From: JBGSKV01 sp041740975
GTDB taxonomy: Bacteria; Bdellovibrionota_B; Oligoflexia; Oligoflexales; JALZUQ01
NCBI GenBank assembly: GCA_041740975.1
Contig: JBGSKV010000088.1
Span: forward strand, 1 to 64,000
Length of the DNA stretch: 64,000 nt
Direction: 5' to 3'
The notes under the pieces are model-generated. The model ran no database searches, was not told the origin of the DNA, and saw nothing but the letters and a program-made list of their open reading frames with translations. Of this stretch, positions 16,637-24,634 are shown piece after piece; the stretch's first letter is position 1, and every line of letters begins with the position of its first letter. The translations under genes were made by a program, and so were the position numbers.

Positions 16637-17311
16637 CTAGTGGTAGTTCGTCATCGGAACAAACTTAACGGGTGCAATGTCTTCATAGGTTAAACCATGA
16701 TCGCTTGATTTGCGTACAATTCGCAAACTTTGCGCGTCGTCGGGGCTTCCAACCGGGAGAATCAAACGCCCGCCTGGTTTCAGCTGTCGAATCAGTTCCG
16801 GCGGTACTTCGCGTGGGGCCGCCGTTACCAAAATGCAGTCAAAGGGAGCCTCTTCGACCCACCCGAAATGCCCATTTGCAATCCGAAGATCCACATTGCA
16901 CATTCCCAAATCGTGCAGGACGCCCGCCGCTCGGTCATGAAGTTCTTCAACAGCTTCGACAGAATAAACATTGCGCGCCATATACGCCAGAATTGCAGTT
17001 TGATAACCCGATCCGGTTCCAATTTCCAAGACTTTTGAGCTACTCGCTGGATCCGCCAAAGTTGTCATCAATGCCACAATGAAAGGTTGTGAAATCGTTT
17101 GGCCAAATCCAATAGGAAGGGGTGCGTCAGTGTATGCGTCAAGTCGCTCATCAAATGGTACAAACTCATGACGATGTACGAACCGCATAGCGTCTAGAAC
17201 GCGTTGATGGCGTATGCCTCTTTTGTAGATCTGGTGTAAAACCATATATTCGCGCGCACTGGCAAAATAATCGCTTTCTTCTCTCATCATTTTTTCTACG
17301 ACTGGTTCCAT
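16637..17311 (-). CDS. pcm: Protein-L-isoaspartate O-methyltransferase
   Basis: The 224-residue product has the Pcm core: VLDAMRFVHRHEFVPFDERL, a DAPLPIGFGQTISQP loop, VLEIGTGSGYQTAILAYMA (SAM motif I) and LKPGGRLILPVG near the C-terminus. It methylates isoaspartyl residues in aged proteins with SAM, starting their repair, in the cytoplasm. The ATG at 17311 has AGGAAGG upstream; a frame 26 codons longer has no signal. It is transcribed alone, leftward. Secure. Confidence 0.92.
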   Translation of the reverse strand: MEPVVEKMMREESDYFASAREYMVLHQIYKRGIRHQRVLDAMRFVHRHEFVPFDERLDAYTDAPLPIGFGQTISQPFIVALMTTLADPASSSKVLEIGTGSGYQTAILAYMARNVYSVEAVEELHDRAAGVLHDLGMCNVDLRIANGHFGWVEEAPFDCILVTAAPREVPPELIRQLKPGGRLILPVGSPDDAQSLRIVRKSSDHGLTYEDIAPVKFVPMTNYH

Positions 17312-17532
17312 AATTTGCCTTCCTGTTTCCACAAATAACAACTTGCAACTTGAGCAAGTCTTCATTTTTCGAAGGGATGCAATCACCATTCCAAGTCCGA
17401 AAGGGATAGAGAAAATTCAGCGAGTCCTTTACTATAGAAGGCATGTAGGTGCGCACTGCTATGCAGCCAAAACCATACGTAAAGGCTGCAATAGTGTGAG
17501 TCTTTTGAAACGCTTTTTTAACTAACGTTAGA

Positions 17533-18381
17533 TCAATAGCCTAAGCTTAGATCATTGTCATCAACTCGCATCGGGGAAGGACGAATATTCTCAGTGAAAT
17601 AATAGTCGTAAATTTCCGACACCTCTTGATCAGCTATTCTCTCTGAGCTCTCCGACTGACGACCCTTGTAGAGAGGCAAATTTCTGGGAAGTTCCAGTTT
17701 ACTATCCTCAAAGTCGAGTTTTTGAACATAAAAAGTTGGTACGACTTTGCGGTCTTGAGCCAAAAACAGCCTTTGCTGCGCCAGTTCCAATAATGGTATA
17801 TTCCAGTCGTAAATATCCATCCAAAAATCCTGGACCTTCATTTCATCGCCTTCCACAAATTCCGTCACAAAACCTTTGACCGACTTGCAGCTTTGCAAAT
17901 GCTGGTCACTTCTCGCAAACCTTTGCGAAACAGATGATCGCAAATCCTCCGGTACTTGTTTTTTTGGCGCGCCATAGGTTACACGAGGCGCAAAAGGATA
18001 TGTCATCGGTTCGGAGGCGATCCAATAAGCCGGCCAATTATAGTAATCTCGCAAAGTGATTTCATATTGACGTGAAACGGGGAGTATTTCATCGAAATGG
18101 GGCGAATCTTTCACTTGCTCTTTGGTTAAAGCAACCTTTAAAACTTTATCGTCTAAATCTACCCCCACTACCGCCTCTGGAGCCAGCAGAACCTTTTTAC
18201 TAGGTAACCACTTGATCGTATCGACCACGAAATATCGAATCCGCCAAGAAGTATCGTCAAAATAAACATCGTCGATTTGTCCTAACTCACCGTCAGTCGC
18301 TCCAATCGAGTACTTTTGCAAATCAGAAAATCGCAGAAGATCCGGATAGTGATCATATTTTTCCTGTGCGTGAGTTTTCAT
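17533..18381 (-). CDS. PRC-barrel domain protein
   Basis: A 282-residue cytoplasmic protein with a PRC-barrel at residues about 15-95: LQKYSIGATDGELGQIDDVY, then a RYFVVDTIKWLPSKKVLLAP strand pair. A second, weaker barrel (about 180-260) contains VTEFVEGDEMKVQDFWMDI. The same two-barrel layout occurs in small stress proteins of many proteobacteria, but the ligand is unknown. Start ATG with AAGGAG. Located next to a small membrane protein gene in the same direction, possibly an operon. Confidence 0.82.
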   Translation of the reverse strand: MKTHAQEKYDHYPDLLRFSDLQKYSIGATDGELGQIDDVYFDDTSWRIRYFVVDTIKWLPSKKVLLAPEAVVGVDLDDKVLKVALTKEQVKDSPHFDEILPVSRQYEITLRDYYNWPAYWIASEPMTYPFAPRVTYGAPKKQVPEDLRSSVSQRFARSDQHLQSCKSVKGFVTEFVEGDEMKVQDFWMDIYDWNIPLLELAQQRLFLAQDRKVVPTFYVQKLDFEDSKLELPRNLPLYKGRQSESSERIADQEVSEIYDYYFTENIRPSPMRVDDNDLSLGY

Positions 18382-18405
18382 ACAGAACTCCTTATCTGGT
18401 GAAAT

Positions 18406-18747
18406 CTAGTGAACGAGACCGTCGCTTTTCTCTGTTCGGTCGGATCCAGCTACTTTAACGAGCTTGTTGTACAAGCCAAACATTAAGAGCGTCGGGGCCC
18501 ATTGGCCAATGAAAAGACTTGAGTGTTTTTTGCCGATTGCTTGAAAGATTGCTGATCCCGCGATCGAGGTTATAGCTGCCCACATAAACACGTCTGAGGG
18601 AATTTTGGCTGTTTGGGCCTCAATCGTCTTCGCGACCTTTCCTTCTGGCTGACGAGTAAGGTTGCCTGCTTTGTATCCCTCTCTGCTTTGGTTTTTCATT
18701 CGATTTGATGATGATGCATTTCCGTTTTGATGTTGTGAGCGTTCCAT
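18406..18747 (-). CDS. Small membrane protein
   Basis: A 113-residue protein: a polar, basic N-terminal half (about 50 residues) followed by two predicted transmembrane helices (DVFMWAAITSIAGSAIFQAI and LFIGQWAPTLLMFGLYNKL). GGAGAGC precedes the ATG. It lies 24 bases upstream of the PRC-barrel gene in the same direction, so the two are likely co-transcribed. No family recognised. Confidence 0.6.
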   Translation of the reverse strand: MERSQHQNGNASSSNRMKNQSREGYKAGNLTRQPEGKVAKTIEAQTAKIPSDVFMWAAITSIAGSAIFQAIGKKHSSLFIGQWAPTLLMFGLYNKLVKVAGSDRTEKSDGLVH

Positions 18748-18941
18748 GAAGCTCTCCTAAAATAATAATTATAAAATTAAGATTGCGCCTACAAACGCAG
18801 TTCTACCTATCCATCTCGATAAGCAATTTCGATGCCAGCATTTTCATTTTTTTACGGCACGTCTTTTGCATTTTTCTGCAGAGCTAGTGACAGAGATGAT
18901 TTTCATTTTAGGCAGTTTTATTGCCTCAAGGAGCAGCACTT

Positions 18942-20543
18942 ATGCCAAAATACAACCAGCAGACCACTACTTTGTGGCAGGAGCACTCTCCGCTCACCTT
19001 TCCCAAGTTGGCAGAACCCAAAAAAACAGATGTATGCATCGTGGGCGCTGGAATAGCTGGACTGACTACGGCGTATCGCCTCGCCAAAGAAGGAATTCAT
19101 GTCGTAGTTGTTGATGGTGCCACCGTCGGTGGTGGCCAAACCATACGGACGACGGCTCACATTTGCAGTGCCCTTGACGACCGCTATATGTCACTTGTCA
19201 AAATGCACGGTAAAAACGCCACTAAACTCATCGCTAGTAGCCACAAGCAAGCCATTCAGTCCATTGAAACGATTGTATTAGAGGAACAAATCGATTGTGA
19301 CTTTGAACGTGTCGATGGCTATCTCTTTCTTGGACCAGATCATGATCAAGAATATTTGTTGGCGGAATACAATGCTGCAATGAAAGCGGGAGTCGAGGTA
19401 GAGTTTATGCTTAGTCCTCGCGCCATTCCTTTTCACACTGGCAGCTGCTTAAGATTTCCAAATCAAGCTCAATTTCATCCGGTGAAATATGTCAATGCGC
19501 TCGCGCAAGCCATTTGTAAAATGGGTGGAAAAATATTCGCAAACACCCATATCCATGCCATGCGCGGCGGAGAGAACGCATTTGTCGAAGCAGAAAGTGG
19601 GCTTAGAATATCAGCGAACTCTTTAGTTTTTGCGACAAACGTTCCCGTTAATGATCGTGTCGTTGTTCATACGAAACAAGCATCCTACCGAAGCTATGTC
19701 GTCGCGTTTGAACTTCCCGCGCAATCCTTCAATCCTTTACTATTATGGGACACGGCCGATCCCTATCATTACATCCGCGTTTACCGAGATCGCGAAAATC
19801 AGCGCGATATTTTGCTCGTTGGTGGTGAAGATCATAAAACAGGTCAAGCTGACGACTATGCCAAACGCTATCGCCGTCTAAAAAAATGGACGAAGGCCCG
19901 ATTTCCCATGGTGAAAAGAGTTGTGTATGAATGGTCCGGCCAAATCGTCGAGCCAGTCGATTCGCTTGCCTTTATTGGGCACAATCCGATGGACTCGAAG
20001 AACGTTTACATTGCGACGGGAGATTCGGGAAATGGCATTACGCACGGTACAATTGCCGGCATGTTGATTTGTGATCTTATTGTAGGTCGCGAAAACTTAT
20101 GGTCCAAAATTTATGATCCGACCCGAACCAATGTTCATAGCATTCGTAAATACGCCAAAGAAAATATTAATACAGCCATGCACTATGACACATGGTTCAC
20201 TCCTGGAGACGTTTCATCCGAGACAGATATTCCGCCCGGTTGTGGTGCCGTCGTTCGCCATGGTTTAGGTAAAATTGCGGCCTATAGAGATGAGAACGGA
20301 AAGCTAAGTACCTGTTCCGCTGTTTGCACTCACTTGGGTGGCATTGTTGCTTGGAACTCCGGTGAGAAAACATGGGACTGTCCATGTCACGGCTCACGTT
20401 TTGACGCTTATGGAAAAGTTATCGATGGACCCGCAATCGAAGATTTGAGTCCGGTAGGCATCGAGACGACGGAAGTCCCCGTGGATCAGGTTATTCCGCA
20501 GAGACGCCCCGACATTTTTAGCAACAGCTTGACCACACCCTAG
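18942..20543 (+). CDS. FAD-dependent oxidoreductase with C-terminal Rieske [2Fe-2S] domain
   Basis: The 533-residue protein has an N-terminal Rossmann FAD-binding domain (DVCIVGAGIAGLTTAYRLAK) of the glycine/D-amino-acid oxidase family and a C-terminal Rieske domain with two Cys-His motifs: CTHLGG and CPCHGSRF. Substrate is unknown; the family (DAO-Rieske fusion) oxidises small amines and passes electrons through the cluster. The ATG at 18942 has AAGGAG eight bases upstream; seven residues further upstream is another frame start without signal. Cytoplasmic (no signal peptide). The fusion is common in bacteria. Confidence 0.88.
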   Translation: MPKYNQQTTTLWQEHSPLTFPKLAEPKKTDVCIVGAGIAGLTTAYRLAKEGIHVVVVDGATVGGGQTIRTTAHICSALDDRYMSLVKMHGKNATKLIASSHKQAIQSIETIVLEEQIDCDFERVDGYLFLGPDHDQEYLLAEYNAAMKAGVEVEFMLSPRAIPFHTGSCLRFPNQAQFHPVKYVNALAQAICKMGGKIFANTHIHAMRGGENAFVEAESGLRISANSLVFATNVPVNDRVVVHTKQASYRSYVVAFELPAQSFNPLLLWDTADPYHYIRVYRDRENQRDILLVGGEDHKTGQADDYAKRYRRLKKWTKARFPMVKRVVYEWSGQIVEPVDSLAFIGHNPMDSKNVYIATGDSGNGITHGTIAGMLICDLIVGRENLWSKIYDPTRTNVHSIRKYAKENINTAMHYDTWFTPGDVSSETDIPPGCGAVVRHGLGKIAAYRDENGKLSTCSAVCTHLGGIVAWNSGEKTWDCPCHGSRFDAYGKVIDGPAIEDLSPVGIETTEVPVDQVIPQRRPDIFSNSLTTP

Positions 20544-20708
20544 AGGTGCACACAACCCTAACGCCGATGTCGATATTTAGTGCGGATGACGGGTGATTAA
20601 ATATATAAGTAGCTGTAATAGTTAAATATTTTAGCCGCCGCGCCTGGCGAATTTCTTGCAATGTCCTCGTTACTATTGGACTTCTTTATTGAGCAGGAAT
20701 TTGCCGTC

Positions 20709-21101
20709 GTGACCCGAGCCTTTCGACAACTCAGCCTCTTGAGCTTTGTAACAATGGTGATGGGCTGTAACGCCCTCAATACCTTATCCCACAGCCGCTC
20801 CGCGACGTTAACCATTTCGTCGGCAGATTTTAAAGTTGGATTCCTGAGTGACAACACCCTTCGCGTTGCTGTCCCCGACTCCGTGCAACGTATCGCTTAT
20901 TGTCGACCTTCGAACCTTGATGGGTGTAGGATCGGACTAGGTGAATTCATAACAACTTCGACGTATCAAAATAAGAACGGAAAGAAATTTTTTCGGTCCA
21001 ATTTTGCGTTCGACCCCGCGACGGATCATAGCATCAGCTTGATAGCGATCAGTCCCGCAGGGGATGTCATAGGAGAGCGGCGTGTACAATTTACAAAATA
21101 A
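20709..21101 (+). CDS. Small lipoprotein paired with an M64 peptidase
   Basis: The 130-residue product begins at a GTG with AGGA upstream and carries a lipoprotein signal (lipobox VMGC). The mature part is a beta-rich single domain with two cysteines near its middle. It overlaps the start of the peptidase gene by 20 bases, which suggests joint expression and perhaps a chaperone or membrane-anchor role for the peptidase. An upstream ATG adds 16 residues but has no ribosome binding site. Confidence 0.6.
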   Translation: MTRAFRQLSLLSFVTMVMGCNALNTLSHSRSATLTISSADFKVGFLSDNTLRVAVPDSVQRIAYCRPSNLDGCRIGLGEFITTSTYQNKNGKKFFRSNFAFDPATDHSISLIAISPAGDVIGERRVQFTK

Positions 21102-22608
21102 CATCGTTGCGATTTTCTTTTTGGTGGCCTCTAGCTCACTTGTCGCGAAACCTTACCCTAATCCAAACATGGTACCAGTCGACGCACCACAAGAACCTTT
21201 CCATATTAATTTTATGAATTACGGCATGTCTGATGACATGAGTGATCTGAAAAAATCGAATATCCGTGTACAAATCGATTGGAAAGCCACTTCAAAACAA
21301 TTCAGCAAAGCCCAAGTCTTAGTTGAAAAGTCTGGGACAGAAGCGTTGTACGCTCGCTCGAAGAATAAAGATGATATGGGAAGCTTTCAAGGGGTCTTAG
21401 TAGACGCCCAAACAGGAAAAGAGTTGTATTTTAGCTCAATCGGAACTGGTTATTACTACCGCGAATTGAGTCGAGCCTTGACCTTTCGGTTCCCGATGGT
21501 GGAACGCGCGGTTATTTTTAAAATGTACGCAGAAAATGATGCGACCGGCGTTATGCAAGAAGTGATTTCTTTTGATGTGGAACCCTCTACCCTGCCAACT
21601 TTGCCTGAGCGAAGTGACGTTACCGTCAAAGTTCTTCAATCTGCTCAATCGTCTAAACGCTTACTAGTGAATATCTACGCTGAGGGTTATACAAGCGACC
21701 GCGAAGATCAGTTTTGGCGAGACGCGGCGAAAACCATCAAGGCTTTAGAGGCCGCAAATTTTCCAGGTTTAGAAACTTTTCATTTTATAGGCGTGTTTTC
21801 ACCGTCGGTTGAAAAACTCGGAACATCACGAGATTTGGGCTCTCCAGTCCCGGAAAGAAATTCATTTTTAGGCCTGTATTTTCCGTATTGGAAACCGTTC
21901 GACCGATGGTATCACGTGGTCTACCCGACTCGTGAACATCGTTATCGGTCCGCAATAGCCTCTGCACCTTACGACTACCCGATTGCACTTATCGACAGTT
22001 CATCTTACTGGGGAGTTGGTAACTTTAAGGAACTCACGGCGATACCGGCAAGTGCCAGTCAGTTTTCTTACCTGCTTCTTCATGAGTTTGGGCATTTCTT
22101 CGGATTAAACGAAGAGTACGAAAGTGGTGGTCCAACAGAGTTAGCTTTTGCTCCACAAATTCCAGAACCGTGGTCCCAAAATATTACATTTCAAACCCGA
22201 CGCGAAAACGTCAAATGGCAATCGTTAATCAATCCTTCCACTCCCGTTCCTACTTCTAGCAACATGAATGTTGCGGTCGGTTTATTTAAGGGTGGATATG
22301 CTGAAACTCCGCGACCTAGTGAATCCTATAAGCCAGCGCGGCAATGTACGATGAATAATGCCGGGAAATTCTGCGCAGTATGCCAAGGCGCTCTACAAGC
22401 AAGAATTAACTATGATTTGGGAAGCGGCGATGCCGTAGGTAACCCTATGGGTCAATGTGCCTGTGCATATGATCAAACCAAAGGTCAGTGTCAGCTGACG
22501 AGAAACGGCACGCCGATTTCGTGGACGCCACTTTGGGATGGTGTGGCGTGCGAACCGTCGTTTTGCAAAGATGCTTTCAGTCACTCGATTAAACAACAGT
22601 GTCGTTAA
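21082..22608 (+). CDS. Secreted metallopeptidase of family M64
   Basis: A 508-residue protein with a signal peptide; GTG start with GGAGA upstream. The zinc motif HEFGHFFGLNEEY (H334, E335, H338) is that of the M64 (IgA-type) peptidases. Upstream, KRLLVNIYAEGYTSDREDQF followed by a helix and F-I-G-V-F-S-P-S matches the family N-terminal core. The C-terminal ~110 residues contain eight or so cysteines (CTMNNAGKFCAVCQG and CACAYDQTKGQC), giving a disulphide-rich tail. Probably a periplasmic or secreted protease, consistent with a lytic or scavenging life style. Confidence 0.88.
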   Translation: MYNLQNNIVAIFFLVASSSLVAKPYPNPNMVPVDAPQEPFHINFMNYGMSDDMSDLKKSNIRVQIDWKATSKQFSKAQVLVEKSGTEALYARSKNKDDMGSFQGVLVDAQTGKELYFSSIGTGYYYRELSRALTFRFPMVERAVIFKMYAENDATGVMQEVISFDVEPSTLPTLPERSDVTVKVLQSAQSSKRLLVNIYAEGYTSDREDQFWRDAAKTIKALEAANFPGLETFHFIGVFSPSVEKLGTSRDLGSPVPERNSFLGLYFPYWKPFDRWYHVVYPTREHRYRSAIASAPYDYPIALIDSSSYWGVGNFKELTAIPASASQFSYLLLHEFGHFFGLNEEYESGGPTELAFAPQIPEPWSQNITFQTRRENVKWQSLINPSTPVPTSSNMNVAVGLFKGGYAETPRPSESYKPARQCTMNNAGKFCAVCQGALQARINYDLGSGDAVGNPMGQCACAYDQTKGQCQLTRNGTPISWTPLWDGVACEPSFCKDAFSHSIKQQCR

Positions 22609-22652
22609 TTTTTTTCCTTCTCGCGACGCGAGAAATGGAAGTCTTTTGTAAG

Positions 22653-22679
22653 CTCCGCCTATCACAGGCGGAGTTTTTA
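22653..22679 (+). terminator. Rho-independent terminator after the M64 peptidase
   Basis: An eight-bp stem CTCCGCCT (22653-22660) / AGGCGGAG (22666-22673) with a five-base loop is followed by TTTTTATTTTT. It lies 44 bases beyond the stop of the peptidase gene. Confidence 0.85.
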
Positions 22680-22907
22680 TTTTTGTGGTGTATTGGCGCG
22701 ATCGTCCCGGTATTCTTTCGTCTGGGAGGCTCGCTCATAAGATTCCCTCACAATCCCAGCCGCCAGAACACCGGCTCCTCCGCACCAGCACACCCCAAGC
22801 GCAAATTCTCCAACTGTGAGGCTTCGCCAAACTGGGGTACGTCATTCGAGTAATCGTTGCAGACGCAACTCGAGCTGGCATGCACTCGTGGTGAGTAGGA
22901 GAAAAAA

Positions 22908-23390
22908 TTACCACTGCGTTGGTAAATCTTGATCCCATTTTGGTTGGACGGGACGCTGATTGGTAAGACTTTCTAACTTGTCGAGGAGTTCAGACATTTT
23001 TTTACCTAATCGAACTAATTCTTCTCTGGTCATCGCTTCGCGACATTCCGGAAAGAGATCACCCTCTTCGTCTTTGACATGTTGAGCGACTTTAATTTCA
23101 AGCTCCTTGAGCAATTCGTCGAAATCATCGTCGTCACTATTCAAACTCATGATTTCTTCCATAAGTGGTCGAACTTCATTGTGTTCATCAACTGCACGTC
23201 GCACTTCATTGGATTCAACTTCATATGCGGCCGGATAGAAAATCTCTTCCTCGATTTCCATATGGGCGATCAACTTCTCAACTAATATTTTGACCAGGCG
23301 TTTTTTGCTACCCACTTCAGATTCGGCGATCTGCGCAAATATCGCTTCCACTTCGCGATGTTGTTCTTCCAACATATCTATTGCATTCAT
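22908..23390 (-). CDS. Hemerythrin HHE cation-binding protein
   Basis: A 160-residue cytoplasmic protein with two HHE repeats: LEEQHREVEAIFAQI (first His), LIAHMEIEEEIFYPAAY, VDEHNEVRPLMEEI and VAQHVKDEEGDLFPECRE. These give the five to six His/Glu ligands for a di-iron site. HHE proteins store or sense oxygen, iron or nitric oxide. Start ATG at 23390 with GGGAGCG upstream; the longer frame has no signal. No associated gene gives a specific role. Confidence 0.88.
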   Translation of the reverse strand: MNAIDMLEEQHREVEAIFAQIAESEVGSKKRLVKILVEKLIAHMEIEEEIFYPAAYEVESNEVRRAVDEHNEVRPLMEEIMSLNSDDDDFDELLKELEIKVAQHVKDEEGDLFPECREAMTREELVRLGKKMSELLDKLESLTNQRPVQPKWDQDLPTQW

Positions 23391-23564
23391 GACACGCTCC
23401 CTTGTCCGCAAAAAAGTACTAGATCCATCGACATCATTCTTAGGAATGCACAATGCCTGCCAAACTTTAAGGTTAGTTGAATGCCACTATAAACATTTGG
23501 CATCGGGCAAAATGGTGGGATAAACCAGCAACAGGCAAACCGGGAGCGTATGGTTTTTCAGACG

Positions 23565-23595
23565 AAAAAATGCCCAAGCTATAATAGCTCGGGCA
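23565..23595 (-). terminator. Rho-independent terminator of the Ser/Tyr/Pro lipoprotein gene
   Basis: On the minus strand an 11-bp stem (arms 23571-23581 and 23585-23595, one G-T pair) with a three-base loop is followed by six T residues. It lies 27 bases past the stop at 23622. Confidence 0.85.
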
Positions 23596-23621
23596 ATGGG
23601 AAGCCTTTTTTTCATTCGCTA

Positions 23622-24296
23622 TTAGCAACCGCAGGCTGAATACCCGCCATAATTGCTACCGTAACTTGGAACGGTGCCATAGCCATATGACGGAGTATAG
23701 TCATTCACACCTTTATAAGTCGCTGCCGTTACCGGTGTCGAACTTGATGACGAGGGAGATGAGTAAGTTGGTGACGAGTAAGTCGGCGATGAATACGATG
23801 ATGATGGAGAAGAATACGTCGGAGAATATGCCGACGATGAGTTTGACTTCGTCGAATCAATGTAGGTTGATTTCACCGGTACGACTGGCGCCTTATTGAT
23901 TGGCGGTGATGAATATGTTGGAGCATAAGAATAACTCGGCGAATACGACGAGGGATTCGCAGACCCACCAACATAGGAATTTGATGTGGAAGTGTTTTTA
24001 CCAATATTGCCGAAGATGCTACTCAGAATTTGGCCATTTCCAAAATTACTGCTCGCCGCAGGAGTCGTAGAACCCCCAACATTGCTCGAATTTGTAGATG
24101 GTGAGTAAGGCTGAACTTCATTCGCTACGTTGGTAGCATATGGATTAGAAGCGTCGGCAGCCGGCTGTTGCTCGAACCCATCAACGCCGGGATTAGAGTT
24201 CGGATTAACCTGAACTGTAGGTTTCATCTCGAACTGCCCGTCACCGCAGGCAACGCAAACTGCGAACATAGCAAGAAACATGGCTTTATTAAGCAT
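23622..24296 (-). CDS. Ser/Tyr/Pro-rich repetitive lipoprotein
   Basis: A 224-residue protein with lipoprotein signal (lipobox CVACG). Most of the mature part is low-complexity: Ser-Asn-rich first, then tandem tyrosine-serine-proline repeats such as YSSPTYSSPTYSSPSS. The C-terminus ends YGGYSACGC. Such a composition is disordered and adhesive-like, comparable to tyrosine-rich surface or matrix proteins. AGAGGA precedes the ATG. It has its own terminator. The repeats also give the DNA an internal repetitive structure. Function unknown. Confidence 0.7.
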   Translation of the reverse strand: MLNKAMFLAMFAVCVACGDGQFEMKPTVQVNPNSNPGVDGFEQQPAADASNPYATNVANEVQPYSPSTNSSNVGGSTTPAASSNFGNGQILSSIFGNIGKNTSTSNSYVGGSANPSSYSPSYSYAPTYSSPPINKAPVVPVKSTYIDSTKSNSSSAYSPTYSSPSSSYSSPTYSSPTYSSPSSSSSTPVTAATYKGVNDYTPSYGYGTVPSYGSNYGGYSACGC

Positions 24297-24634
24297 GACA
24301 ACATTCCTCTAAATTAATTTGTCGAATAGATTCTGTGATTCTTATCGGCATGAATTGGCAAAAACTAAAGTCATTGCCCTCCTTGCTTATTTAATCAGGA
24401 TGTTAGCGCCCCTATTAGGGCGGCCATTAATCTCCCAAAGGCTATTATTTTGAATTTCACGTTTGTGATTGATTAGCTGGCCAGTTTCAGCGACCAGGAA
24501 TATTTGGGTGGGAAATACTCAGACATTATGGCCATTTGACAGCCAATCCGACCTAGATTTGCCGCCTACTGTCTATCTATGTTAGGTAGGTCTGTCCTAC
24601 TTGCTTGAGAATGTACTGAAATTGGGATCAAATC
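24297..24634. other. Divergent intergenic region
   Basis: A 338-base gap between the leftward Ser/Tyr/Pro lipoprotein gene and the rightward hybrid kinase. A small inverted repeat CGCCC (24407-24411) / GGGCG (24418-24422) is present without a T-run. A TTGACA hexamer near 24536 is a possible -35 element for the kinase. No coding frame or RNA gene is visible. Confidence 0.4.
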
